A stretch of DNA of 52,162 nucleotides from a virus, in the IMG/VR virus record IMGVR_UViG_3300001450_000052, positions 1 to 52,162 of that record. The stretch is one strand, 5' to 3'. Made by a program: the position numbers and the translations under genes. A model generated the notes under the pieces. It ran no database searches. It was not told where the DNA came from and saw only the letters and a program-made list of their open reading frames with translations. Positions 15,042-23,609 of the stretch are shown piece by piece. How positions within the stretch are numbered: the first letter of the stretch is position 1; every line of letters starts with the position of its first letter.

Positions 15042-15761
15042 ATGAAATTTAAAAAAAGATTACTTTCAGAGGAAGTAGGTCTACCAAAAACCAATAAACA
15101 AAATTATACTAAAGGTAAAAAACAAAGAGTGGTTCTTAATGAAGGACAATTACAAAGGTTAATTAAACTTATAAATGAAAAGGATAAAAAACCTAAAGCG
15201 TTGAAGCCTACACCAACTAAACCAAATATTAAAGGTGGTATGTCCGAGACCGACAAATTCAATCCGTATGATGGACCACAAAGAAGGATTGGTGAAAAAC
15301 CTAAAGGGTTTGGTGAAACTCCACCAGCAAGACCAAATGCTGGTCAAAAAGTACCATGTCCTCCTGGGCAAATAATGACACAATACGGATGTTCATCTGT
15401 CGAACCCAATAGTAAGAAAGAAATGGGAGAACAAAAGACAAAACATGGTGGTGGGAGTGATAGTGAAGGTCATGGGGTTGACCCTGAAGACCCAACTAAT
15501 GATTACCCTACATCACCACTAAAGAGAATGTGTTGTAGAGATAGGGATGGTGTTATAACTTCCGCTGTCAATGGGAGGTGTCCTAAATCTAGTACAAAAG
15601 TAAAATGTAAGGGTACACCACCGACACAAGGTAATCAAACTTCCGAAGGTAGAAATTTAAAAACTACAAACCCTATTACAGAATCAGAAATTAAAGATAT
15701 GAAAAAATGGTTTAATAGAGTTAATAAAGCTGGAGTAGAGTATAACCCAAGTAAAAAGTAA
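15042..15761 (+). CDS. Tagged Pro/Lys-rich Cys-containing protein, unknown
   Basis: 239 residues. It opens MKFKKRLLSEEVG, followed by an internal tag at about 28-47 (VVLNEGQLQRLIKLINEK) that ends in an INE site. Residues 48-150 are Pro/Gly/Lys-rich and probably disordered, with CPPGQIMTQYGC inside. A C-terminal Cys cluster (RMCCRDRDGV ... GRCPKSSTKVKCKG) suggests a small metal-binding or disulfide-bonded module, and a final helix ends the protein. It starts 10 nt after the sheath stop, so it is late-expressed with the sheath. No family recognised. The two (I/L)xE sites near the N-terminus would release the C-terminal part if cut by a prohead protease. Confidence 0.7.
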   Translation: MKFKKRLLSEEVGLPKTNKQNYTKGKKQRVVLNEGQLQRLIKLINEKDKKPKALKPTPTKPNIKGGMSETDKFNPYDGPQRRIGEKPKGFGETPPARPNAGQKVPCPPGQIMTQYGCSSVEPNSKKEMGEQKTKHGGGSDSEGHGVDPEDPTNDYPTSPLKRMCCRDRDGVITSAVNGRCPKSSTKVKCKGTPPTQGNQTSEGRNLKTTNPITESEIKDMKKWFNRVNKAGVEYNPSKK

Positions 15762-15787
15762 AAGATTATTGTAATATTAATAAAATT

Positions 15788-15816
15788 AACGTGATGTTTT
15801 CATCACGTTTTTTTTT
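15788..15816 (+). terminator. Rho-independent terminator
   Basis: AACGTGATG, loop TTTT, CATCACGTT: a perfect 9-bp stem followed by a T run. It ends the sheath transcript. Confidence 0.92.
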
Positions 15817-15829
15817 ACCTATTTAAAAA

Positions 15830-15837
15830 TATTTATA
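15830..15837 (+). promoter_or_regulatory. TATTTATA box 4 nt before the 15842 start
   Basis: TATTTATA is followed by GTAT and the ATG at 15842, directly after a terminator. The spacing implies a leaderless mRNA if the box is a -10-like element. Confidence 0.5.
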
Positions 15838-15841
15838 GTAT

Positions 15842-16702
15842 ATGTCAAAACATTTAATAATAACAGAAAAACAATTCACAAAGTTAGTTACTGAAATTGG
15901 TGAAGTTATAACAACCAAGAAAATACGGGGTTATTCTTTTGATTGGGACGATAACATACTTTTTATGCCTACGGAGATTAGGATGGAGAAAAAGGATGGT
16001 TTAGACTGGATACCAGTAAATGTTAGTACTGAAGATTTTGCTATAATACGGGATGATTCGGACTATAGGTTAACTGATTACTCTTTTATGGATTTTGCGG
16101 AACCACAAACATTTATATCAGATGTTAAAAAGGCAATAGAAAATAAAAAATTTGCTCCTAGTTTTGAAAAATTTAAGGAGTCTTTAATTTACGCAAACCC
16201 TTTTTCTATAATAACAGCTAGGGGTACACCACCACACGCAATTAAAGAAGGTGTTAGGTTATTAATAGGGATGACATTCGAACCAAATGAAGTAAAATTT
16301 ATGTTAGAAAACATAGAAAAAACATATCCATCGACACAAGATATGACTATGGAAGAAAGGATAGATTTTTATTTATCACAAAATGATTACTCCCCAGTAT
16401 CATCTAAAGAGTTTAGAGATAAATTTGGTTTGGATTCTAAAGCTGATAAACCAGAAGAAGGTAAAAAAATAGCATTAAGAGATTATGTTAAAAAAGTGGT
16501 GGAAGGGGTTAAAAAGTTAACTAATGGTGAATACGATAGGTTAAGTATTGGTTTTAGTGATGACGATAGAAGAAATATAGAAGCTATTATTGATTTTATT
16601 AAAAAAGAATTAAGAATAGAATATCCAGGAGTTGAATTCTTTATCTACGACACTTCAAAAGGAGAAAAAAATAAAATTATAGTATCTAAACTAGATGATT
16701 AA
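15842..16702 (+). CDS. Tagged HAD-like phosphohydrolase
   Basis: 286 residues. Residues 3-22 (KHLIITEKQFTKLVTEIGEV) form the shared tag. Then come HAD-superfamily motifs: motif I at GYSFDWDDN (Asp34, Asp36), motif II at SIITARG (Thr125) and motif III/IV-like GFSDDDRRNIEAI near residue 240. HAD enzymes use the first Asp as nucleophile and Mg2+ held by the acidic motif. The insert between motifs I and II would be the cap. The substrate (nucleotide, sugar phosphate or phosphoprotein) cannot be told. It lies alone between terminator and tube gene. With the tagged phosphatase fusion at 5568 it makes two tagged phosphoryl-transfer enzymes, which hints at enzyme cargo in the virion. Confidence 0.75.
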   Translation: MSKHLIITEKQFTKLVTEIGEVITTKKIRGYSFDWDDNILFMPTEIRMEKKDGLDWIPVNVSTEDFAIIRDDSDYRLTDYSFMDFAEPQTFISDVKKAIENKKFAPSFEKFKESLIYANPFSIITARGTPPHAIKEGVRLLIGMTFEPNEVKFMLENIEKTYPSTQDMTMEERIDFYLSQNDYSPVSSKEFRDKFGLDSKADKPEEGKKIALRDYVKKVVEGVKKLTNGEYDRLSIGFSDDDRRNIEAIIDFIKKELRIEYPGVEFFIYDTSKGEKNKIIVSKLDD

Positions 16703-16723
16703 TATTATTTTGCTGTAACGATA

Positions 16724-16731
16724 TATTTATA
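16724..16731 (+). promoter_or_regulatory. TATTTATA box, distal, upstream of the tube gene
   Basis: The first of two boxes in the 100-nt gap ahead of the tube gene. It lies 71 nt upstream of the ATG at 16803, followed by a second box at 16763. Confidence 0.3.
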
Positions 16732-16762
16732 GATATATAGAGTAAATAATTAAAGTACATTA

Positions 16763-16770
16763 TATTTATT
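16763..16770 (+). promoter_or_regulatory. TATTTATT box, proximal, upstream of the tube gene
   Basis: The second box, 32 nt upstream of the ATG at 16803. Two boxes may drive strong expression of the abundant tube protein; inferred. Confidence 0.35.
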
Positions 16771-16802
16771 AACAAATAACAAAAATTAAAAATTAAACAA
16801 AC

Positions 16803-17291
16803 ATGGCCGATTTATTAATGAAAATGCCCGTACCTTATGAACCAAAGAAAAAGAATAGGTTTATAATGAGATTCGATTCTTCACTGGGTATTAACGAATG
16901 GTACGTAGAAAGTACATCAAGACCACAAGTTACAATAGGTTCCGTAGAAATACCTTTTTTAAATACATCAACTTACGTAGCTGGTAGATTTACTTGGAAC
17001 ACAATAAATGTAACGTTTAGAGACCCTATTGGTCCTTCAGCTTCACAAGCTTTAATGGAATGGGTAAGATTACACGCAGAGTCAGTGACAGGTAGAATGG
17101 GTTATGCAGCTGGATACAAAAAGAACCTAGATTTAGAAATGCTAGACCCAACTGGTGTTGTGGTTGAAAAATGGGTTTTACAAGGTTGTTTCTTAACAGA
17201 TGTAAACTTTAATGATTTATCTTATAGTGATGAGGGAATGGCCAATATAGCCGCAACACTAAGACCAGATAGATGTATATTAGTTTACTAA
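16803..17291 (+). CDS. Tail tube protein, gp19-like
   Basis: 162 residues, the same size as T4 gp19 (163). It has the tube-protein layout: NRFIMRFDSSLGINEWYVES, then RPQVTIGSVEIPFLNTSTYV, WNTINVTFRDPIGPSASQAL, a helix MEWVRLHAES and a final beta region (LQGCFLTDVNFNDLSYSDEG ... AATLRPDRCILVY). Rings of such subunits stack inside the sheath to form the DNA conduit. It stands as its own transcription unit with a leader of the type AAAATTAAACAAAC and a strong terminator behind it, fitting a highly expressed virion protein. The neighbouring chaperone-like and tape-measure genes match the usual tail gene order. Confidence 0.93.
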   Translation: MADLLMKMPVPYEPKKKNRFIMRFDSSLGINEWYVESTSRPQVTIGSVEIPFLNTSTYVAGRFTWNTINVTFRDPIGPSASQALMEWVRLHAESVTGRMGYAAGYKKNLDLEMLDPTGVVVEKWVLQGCFLTDVNFNDLSYSDEGMANIAATLRPDRCILVY

Positions 17292-17315
17292 TTTAATTTT
17301 AAATATCATATTAAT

Positions 17316-17340
17316 AAACCCACATAATTGTGGGTTTTTT
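17316..17340 (+). terminator. Rho-independent terminator
   Basis: AAACCCACA, loop TAAT, TGTGGGTTT plus T run: a perfect 9-bp stem. It isolates the tube gene. Confidence 0.92.
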
Positions 17341-17396
17341 ATTTTTTAACACTTATTGTATATATTTTTAAATTTTTATTCACTTAATAAAAATAT

Positions 17397-18188
17397 ATGT
17401 TTATGATTGGTAATAAAATATTATTAAAAATGGAAAACATGCAAACACCAGAAATATCACCTAACATATCTTACGATATTGTAGAATTACCATCTAAAGG
17501 TATTTTTTATGCTAATAAGAAAAAATCATTAAAAGTAGCTTATTTAACAGCAGCTGATGAAAATATTTTAACATCACCTAGTCTATCACAATCTGGTGAA
17601 TTAATGGATACATTATTAAAGGCAAAGGTCTTAGATAAGGATGTAGATGTGTTAAATTTAGCTGAATGTGACAAACAAGCTATTTTTGTTTTTTTAAGAA
17701 ATACTGGGTTCGGTCCAGAATATAAATTTAAACTAACAGACCCAAAAACTGGTAAAGAGTTTGAACATGTTGAAGATTTATCCATTTTAAAAACCAAAGA
17801 CGTTAGTGTAGAACCGGACAAAGATGGTTTATTTGAGTATAAACTTCCAGTATCAGGTAAGATTTGTAAATTAAGACTACTAACACCAAAAGACAATAAA
17901 GAATTGTTAGAGTTAGAAAAAAGTTACGCAGATATGAAAGTAAAACCCATGGCTACTAAACGTTTGGAAAAATGTGTTATAGAAATTAGTGGTGAAAAAG
18001 ACCCTATGACAATATCTAGTACAATCCACACTTTACCTTTAAGAGACGCTCAAGAAATTAAAAAGTTTTTAACTTCTGTAGAACCAGGTTTAGATGTTAA
18101 TAAAGTAGCTATCGCTCCTTCAGGTGAAAAAATAACATACAACATTAATTTCGGTTTAAACTTTTTTCGTCCTTTCTTCGGGCTATAG
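17397..18188 (+). CDS. Tail assembly chaperone / gp26-like baseplate protein (frame 0)
   Basis: 263 residues as read in one frame. The core (VELPSKGIFYANKKKSLKVA, LTAADENILTSPSLSQSG, NTGFGPEYKF) follows a pattern I associate with T4 gp26/gp51-type baseplate assembly proteins and tail chaperones: LPSKG, a block around dE..L, then R..G...Y. The frame ends NFFRPFFGL-stop at 18186-18188. The conserved-looking C-terminal part is in the +1 frame just downstream. Met12 (17430) is an alternative start with an A-rich leader. Its place between the tube and tape-measure genes is where tail chaperones with programmed frameshifts lie in many tailed phages. Confidence 0.7.
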   Translation: MFMIGNKILLKMENMQTPEISPNISYDIVELPSKGIFYANKKKSLKVAYLTAADENILTSPSLSQSGELMDTLLKAKVLDKDVDVLNLAECDKQAIFVFLRNTGFGPEYKFKLTDPKTGKEFEHVEDLSILKTKDVSVEPDKDGLFEYKLPVSGKICKLRLLTPKDNKELLELEKSYADMKVKPMATKRLEKCVIEISGEKDPMTISSTIHTLPLRDAQEIKKFLTSVEPGLDVNKVAIAPSGEKITYNINFGLNFFRPFFGL

Positions 18189-18360
18189 GTATGCCCTGTT
18201 GGGTGAGATTTATTACCTAACAAAAAATTTTAATTTTACTAGACAAGATATTTTAAATATGCCAATATTCGAAAGAAGGTTTTATTTAGATAAATTTGTA
18301 GAAGAAATTGACAAAAAGAATAAGGCAATTGAACAAGCTCGAAATAAAAGCAGAAGGTAA
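18160..18360 (+). other. +1-frame extension of the chaperone-like gene (candidate programmed frameshift)
   Basis: The +1 frame is open from 18160 to TAA at 18358-18360 and encodes GYRYALLGEIYYLTKNFNFT, then RQDILNMPIFERRFYLDKFV and a basic helical tail. This has no good start of its own; the first in-frame ATG (18259) would discard half of it. It continues naturally from the frame-0 end. Candidate slip sites are TTT-CGT at 18165-18170 (Phe tRNA moving from TTT to TTC) and GGG-CTA at 18180-18185 (GGG to GGC) just before the TAG. Either gives a 320-residue product. An indel or sequencing error would look the same. Confidence 0.65.
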
Positions 18361-18361
18361 A

Positions 18362-18369
18362 TATTTATA
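18362..18369 (+). promoter_or_regulatory. TATTTATA box upstream of the tape-measure gene
   Basis: TATTTATA begins directly after the TAA of the chaperone extension and ends 14 nt before the ATG at 18384. That leader also contains AAAGGA, a weak Shine-Dalgarno-like sequence. Confidence 0.4.
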
Positions 18370-18383
18370 GTTTAAAGGACTAT

Positions 18384-20561
18384 ATGTTTAACACAACTAA
18401 ACAACTTCATATTGAGGGGTTTTTATCACACGGTAAACCCTATTTAGCCTCACATCCAGAATTAGGTGTACCTTTAGGTATTTTTAATACTGTGGATGAA
18501 CCTAATTATAAGGCTAGGGTAAAATCTATTAAAAAATTAGGAACCAAAGGTAGTATACTCTCATTAGAATTAGCAAAAAAATTAGGAATAAAAAACCCAC
18601 TACCATCATACCAAGTAATTTTAAAAGATGACAATGGTGGTGATGTTACAGTAACCCAAGGTAGTTTTGATAGAGCCGTATCAGATTATTTAAGAAGAAA
18701 AGGCATTAGTTCTGATGACCCAGGAAGGTCAGACTATAACGATTTTTCTACCTCTACTACCGAATTAGGTAAAATGTTAAAAGAGCTTTCACAAGCTAGA
18801 AGTCAAGCCGACTTAACTTTAGGTGAGTCTATGCAGATGATGCAAAATATGACTGACTTAATCGCTCAGGGGGCTCAAGGTGAATTTAAAAGTACAGAAG
18901 CTCTTGGTACTTACTTGGATATTATATCGTTAACAGACCAAATGCGTAAGGATATAATAAACACTATGGGGATGGATGAAGTCTTCATGGATGATATTAT
19001 AAAAACAGTAACTACTGCTTCAGCTGATTTTATGGGGTGGGCTTTAACCGCTAATGACGCTATGAAAATGTTAAAAGAAACAGCGGAGGACACTGGTAGA
19101 GCTTTTATATTACCTAAAGACGCGATAGTTGGGGCAGCAAAACTAGAGGAAATATATAACATTGACATGTCAAACACAATATCACAGTTTGATAAGATTG
19201 GTATTGGTTCTAGAGAAGCTGTAGAGACAACCAAAGATGCGATAGCGACAGCTGGTAGATTTGGTGCTGTAGTTTCAAAATTTTTACCATCAGTAGAAGC
19301 TAACATAGATAAGATAAACACTTACGGTTTTCAAAACGGTGTACATGGTTTAACTGAAATGGTTGCACAAGCTCAAGTACTTGGGTATAATTTTGAAAAC
19401 GCGTTACAAATGGCTGACAAAGCCTTTACACCTGAAGGTGCAATTGAAATGGCAGCAAAATTACAAATGATTGGTGGTGCTGCTAGTGAACTATTAGACC
19501 CATTCCAATTAATGTACATGGCTCAAAATGATGTCAAGGGTCTACAAGACGCGATTGTAAAAACAGCAGAAAGTGCAGTAACCTTTAATAAAGAAACTGG
19601 TGAATTTGGAATCTCACCAGGGGAAAGAATGAGGTTAAAATCTTTAGCTGAAGCTACAGGTCAAGATTATACTAATCTTGCAGAGACGGCAATTAAAGCG
19701 GCTAAAAGAACCCAAGCAATAGGAAAGTTAGGGGGTATACCTGACTTAAGTAAAGAAGATAAAGAATTAATAGCTTCCATGGCTGATATTAATGCTGACG
19801 GTACGTTTTCGTTAAGTCTTGGGGATAAAGAATTGTCTTTTGATGAATTAGGTGAGGTTTTCGCTAAAGATGGTGGAGAACTATTATCAAAAATACAAAA
19901 ACAATCCCAGAAGGATACAATGAACCTGGAAGATGTTAACAAGGCTCAACTTTCAGTACAAGAGGGTATGGCCGCAAACACAGCTATTATACAAAACATA
20001 ATGACACAAGCTGCAGCTTCTGGGTTATTAGGTACCACAGCTAAAGATTTTGCTGGAGAACTTGCACAATCTGGTTTAGGTCAGTTTTTAGTTGGTGAAG
20101 GTTTAGGTGGGGTTACCACAGGAAGTGGTGCAACTGGTAATAATTTAGTGGATATAATGGGTAATTTTGGAGAATTTATACCAAACTTTCTAGATAGGGT
20201 TCCAGGTATGTCAGGTAGCCCAATAACTCCTGCTCTTGACGAGTCTATGGGTAGGTCAGAAAAAGGTAGGTCTACTGGTGGGGCAGCCACTGGTGGAGCA
20301 TATCCGGGATATGACCCACAAATGATAAATAGCTACTTAGAAAACACACCAGATGGGAAAAATTTAATAAATAATTACGTAAACAATAATACCACTGGTG
20401 GTGGTAACTCAGTTGAGGTTATATTTAAACCTTTAGAGATTGTGTATGACGGAAATACTATAAAATTAACACCAAAACAATTAATGTCAGCATTAGACAA
20501 TTCTGTGATACAAGCTATAGGAACTAGTCTAGCTGGTTTAAATGTTACCACACCAGTATAA
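18384..20561 (+). CDS. Tape-measure-like tail protein
   Basis: 725 residues, mostly long Ala/Met/Leu-rich helices (ELGKMLKELSQARSQADLTL, EGAIEMAAKLQMIGGAASEL, LMYMAQNDVKGLQDAIVKTA), with a Gly/Thr-rich region near 580-640 and a beta-like C-terminal segment (EVIFKPLEIVYDGNTIKLTP). Block composition, size and position after tube and chaperone genes suit a tape-measure or tape-measure-associated protein. A short N-terminal domain (about 1-110, GFLSHGKPYLASHPELGVP) precedes the helical part. There is no obvious TM segment or lytic domain, unlike many tape measures. T4 gp29 (590 residues) is the functional counterpart I would propose; sequence similarity to it cannot be tested here. Confidence 0.65.
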   Translation: MFNTTKQLHIEGFLSHGKPYLASHPELGVPLGIFNTVDEPNYKARVKSIKKLGTKGSILSLELAKKLGIKNPLPSYQVILKDDNGGDVTVTQGSFDRAVSDYLRRKGISSDDPGRSDYNDFSTSTTELGKMLKELSQARSQADLTLGESMQMMQNMTDLIAQGAQGEFKSTEALGTYLDIISLTDQMRKDIINTMGMDEVFMDDIIKTVTTASADFMGWALTANDAMKMLKETAEDTGRAFILPKDAIVGAAKLEEIYNIDMSNTISQFDKIGIGSREAVETTKDAIATAGRFGAVVSKFLPSVEANIDKINTYGFQNGVHGLTEMVAQAQVLGYNFENALQMADKAFTPEGAIEMAAKLQMIGGAASELLDPFQLMYMAQNDVKGLQDAIVKTAESAVTFNKETGEFGISPGERMRLKSLAEATGQDYTNLAETAIKAAKRTQAIGKLGGIPDLSKEDKELIASMADINADGTFSLSLGDKELSFDELGEVFAKDGGELLSKIQKQSQKDTMNLEDVNKAQLSVQEGMAANTAIIQNIMTQAAASGLLGTTAKDFAGELAQSGLGQFLVGEGLGGVTTGSGATGNNLVDIMGNFGEFIPNFLDRVPGMSGSPITPALDESMGRSEKGRSTGGAATGGAYPGYDPQMINSYLENTPDGKNLINNYVNNNTTGGGNSVEVIFKPLEIVYDGNTIKLTPKQLMSALDNSVIQAIGTSLAGLNVTTPV

Positions 20562-20580
20562 TTAAAATCACAACCTAATC

Positions 20581-20588
20581 TATTTATA
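20581..20588 (+). promoter_or_regulatory. TATTTATA box upstream of the 20604 gene
   Basis: TATTTATA ends 15 nt before the ATG at 20604. The leader is TTAAAAGAATAAAAT. It precedes a run of four tightly packed baseplate/hub genes. Confidence 0.45.
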
Positions 20589-20603
20589 TTAAAAGAATAA
20601 AAT

Positions 20604-23600
20604 ATGTCAGTAGGTAAAAATACAGGAATCACATACCCATTTAGTCAAGGGGATTTTAATATTTCACTTCTAAGTACACAAAAACTTAGAGAAGCTTTAC
20701 TAGCTAGGAATCTCGATGGTTCCTATCTAAACAGAGGAAATCCAATACCACCTAACGGTGACCAAGAACCGGGTAGTGTTGTTGTATCTTCACAAAATTG
20801 GGTTTCGGTTAAAGACTCACCAATACCCGAAGATGTTACTGATATGAACGGTATACCGTTAAAGAAAACACAATTTTTAGTTAACAAATATGGACCACAA
20901 ACAGGTTACGGTAACCCATTATCTGTAAACGTAGTTAATTTAGTTACAGAAGCTCAATTACAATACGTTAGTCCAAACACATTACAACCACAAGGGTTTG
21001 TCCCAGGATTATCTTTTGATTCTTTTAGGTATTCTGATTACACAGCTATTGAAATAATGCAATCTGTTAATAGTAACAATGGACAATTAGTTACTTTAAA
21101 TTCTATGGTTTTAGATGATTCTATTTTAATAAAGTCTTCATTCCCATACCTAAAAGATAATTTAGGTTTTAATTTAGCTAAATTTGATTTTAATATAAGT
21201 GAAGGTGGTGATGCTAATTTAAATATAACGACATCACCAGGAGCGATAATGCCACCAAAGTCGGATTACCTATCTAGGTTAGAAGGTGTTTATTCACCAC
21301 TATCACCAATACCTGGTAATTACACCACACCGACAATGCCTTTAAATATTAATGGTATTGCCGGCCAAGGGGCTAACAATATTTCACAAGGTGATTTTTT
21401 AACACAAGCGGGGAATATTTTAAATGGGATATATAATGGAATAACAAACTCAAACCCACTACCTAACACACCATCTAGTGTTCCAGCACCGTCTGATAAA
21501 TTTATAGAATGGATGGGAAAAGACCAACAATCAGACTTATTTGAAAATTTAAACTATAATAGGTATAGACCAGATTATACTAGAGCACAAACAGACCCAT
21601 CCTTAAAAGCTCCAATATCTAACTACTATGTGGGTAGTAAAAATACAGAACCCGGTTTAATACAATCACCCATAGAAGCCACACCTAAAGATGTGTTTGG
21701 TAGAGAAATTAGAGCTTTAGTTTATGGGCCTTCTGAGGTTTATAAAGAATTTGATAATGTGGAAGGTAGAGCCTTATGGAGGTATTACCAGATAGGTCCT
21801 TTAGGAAAAGCGTTAATAGATGGTGGTACTATAGAAGGTGGGTTTACTTGGTACGGAAGGAATTCGATATCTTCAGGGGAACAATCAATGCAATTCTACT
21901 CAACTAGGTCAGATTTAAAACCAAAGAAAAAAGGAGGTTTATTAGATTATACACAAAAACTTATGGATTCCGCACCATCTTACGGTGGAGCAAAATGGAA
22001 ACATGCCGGTAACGCGATAGACCAAGTATCTAAAGTTTTTAATGACGGTTATAAAAACATATCTAAAGGTTCTAGAGTAACTTCTTTTACACCAGGTGAG
22101 GTTGTTTGGAATTGTGTTGAATATTGTAGAGCTTGGACTAAAGATAGGACATATTCCACATATAGTGATTTAGTTAGGTCCGAAGGAAATCAATGGAAAA
22201 ACACACATTCAGTATTAGACTCAACATTTAATTTAAATATAGCACCAACAAATAGAGATGGTGGTAAATCTACAAGTATGCCTGAAGGTACTAAGGTTAA
22301 AAAATATATGTTTTCCATTGAAAATCTTGCATGGAGAGGAACTGGAGAACAAAGTAATTTACCAGCTTCAGAAAAAGGACCAAATGGTGGTAGAATAATG
22401 TGGTTCCCACCATATGATATACAAGTTGGTGACACCAATTCAGCTAGTTGGAGTCCCACAAATTTTTTAGGTAGACCAGAACCAATATATACATATAACC
22501 ATACAGAAAGATTGGGTACATTATCTTGGAAAATAGTTGTTGACCACCCATCTACATTAAACGCTATAATAGATATGCAATTAAAAGGTATGAGTGATGC
22601 CGAAGCTGATGCTGTGTTAGAAGCTTTTTTCGCTGGATGTAGAAAATTTGATATATACCAACTAGCACAACAATACCCTAATATAGGTTTAGATGTTCTT
22701 AATGCTTTACAAACAGCTGTGGTGGGTGGGTCTAAAGAAGTTACTGGTGATATTAAAAATGACACAGAAGATACTGTTTTAAATAATCTATCTGATGAAC
22801 AAGACCTAGGTGGTCATTTAACCGCAGAAGAAGCACAAGATATAGAAAATAATCAAGACAAAGACGCTGAAAGTGGTCAACTTAATGTTGATAATGTTGA
22901 CCAAGGTACGGTCACTGGTGGGTTTAAGATAGGTGCACAAAACAGAAGAGCTACCATGACAAGTGTTATTAGAACATTGTTAGGTGAGGCAAATTACTTT
23001 ACCTTTTTAAGAGAACAATATCCATTTTTATATCAGTCACTAAGGGATAATTTAAAGTTTTTTCACCCAGCATTTCACTCTATGACACCAGAAGGACTTA
23101 ACGCTAGAATGACATTTTTACTACAATGTGTAAGACCGGGTAAAACAATTCCAACAGTTACTGAACAAGGAACTAGTGTTATCGATGCTGATAATACAGC
23201 GTTTGGACCACCACCGATTTGTGTTTTAAGAATTGGAGATTTTTACCATACTAAAGTAGCTTTTGATTCCGTAAGTTTATCCTATGATGAAAACCTTTTA
23301 GATTTAAACCCAGAAGGTATAGGTGTACAACCTATGATAGTAAGTGTACAAACCAACTTTAAGTTTATTGGTGGTCAAAGCCTTGAGGGACCAGTTAGTA
23401 AATTACAAAACGCATTATCATTTAGTTATTTTGCAAATACAGAATTGTATGATGAAAGAGCTCAACCTCAGACTACACCAGAAGCTACAATGTCTCTAGA
23501 CCAAATAGCAGATAATTTCACTAACTTTTTCAAAAAACCAGAGGGTGCAACAGTAACTTCTGATGGTGATATTGATGGGGGTGGTGAAGGACACTTAAAA

Positions 23601-23609
23601 ACAGAATAA
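20604..23609 (+). CDS. Large tail tube/hub-associated structural protein
   Basis: 1001 residues, no signal peptide. Two regions look conserved. About 590-660 reads GGRIMWFPPYDIQVGDTNSA and TYNHTERLGTLSWKIVVDHP. About 790-955 reads PFLYQSLRDNLKFFHPAFHS, MTPEGLNARMTFLLQCVRPG, then PPICVLRIGDFYHTKVAFDS. These resemble tail-tube-initiator and LysM-associated hub proteins (T4 gp48/gp54 or XkdP-like), which join the tube to the baseplate. The first 300 residues are Asn/Pro/Ser-rich and low in recognisable motifs. An acidic linker at about 715-760 separates the two regions. Its stop shares a base with the next ATG (TAATGG). Structural role likely; exact counterpart uncertain. Confidence 0.6.
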   Translation: MSVGKNTGITYPFSQGDFNISLLSTQKLREALLARNLDGSYLNRGNPIPPNGDQEPGSVVVSSQNWVSVKDSPIPEDVTDMNGIPLKKTQFLVNKYGPQTGYGNPLSVNVVNLVTEAQLQYVSPNTLQPQGFVPGLSFDSFRYSDYTAIEIMQSVNSNNGQLVTLNSMVLDDSILIKSSFPYLKDNLGFNLAKFDFNISEGGDANLNITTSPGAIMPPKSDYLSRLEGVYSPLSPIPGNYTTPTMPLNINGIAGQGANNISQGDFLTQAGNILNGIYNGITNSNPLPNTPSSVPAPSDKFIEWMGKDQQSDLFENLNYNRYRPDYTRAQTDPSLKAPISNYYVGSKNTEPGLIQSPIEATPKDVFGREIRALVYGPSEVYKEFDNVEGRALWRYYQIGPLGKALIDGGTIEGGFTWYGRNSISSGEQSMQFYSTRSDLKPKKKGGLLDYTQKLMDSAPSYGGAKWKHAGNAIDQVSKVFNDGYKNISKGSRVTSFTPGEVVWNCVEYCRAWTKDRTYSTYSDLVRSEGNQWKNTHSVLDSTFNLNIAPTNRDGGKSTSMPEGTKVKKYMFSIENLAWRGTGEQSNLPASEKGPNGGRIMWFPPYDIQVGDTNSASWSPTNFLGRPEPIYTYNHTERLGTLSWKIVVDHPSTLNAIIDMQLKGMSDAEADAVLEAFFAGCRKFDIYQLAQQYPNIGLDVLNALQTAVVGGSKEVTGDIKNDTEDTVLNNLSDEQDLGGHLTAEEAQDIENNQDKDAESGQLNVDNVDQGTVTGGFKIGAQNRRATMTSVIRTLLGEANYFTFLREQYPFLYQSLRDNLKFFHPAFHSMTPEGLNARMTFLLQCVRPGKTIPTVTEQGTSVIDADNTAFGPPPICVLRIGDFYHTKVAFDSVSLSYDENLLDLNPEGIGVQPMIVSVQTNFKFIGGQSLEGPVSKLQNALSFSYFANTELYDERAQPQTTPEATMSLDQIADNFTNFFKKPEGATVTSDGDIDGGGEGHLKTE

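Noticed and set aside
18911-19321. Minus-strand 136-residue frame in the tape-measure gene
   Set aside because: Antisense to a long Ala-rich helical gene; no start context, no neighbours on that strand.
22190-22765. 191-residue open frame on the minus strand inside the 20604 gene
   Set aside because: It lies wholly within a well-supported plus-strand structural gene and has no recognisable motif or leader. It is a shadow frame of AT-rich coding DNA.
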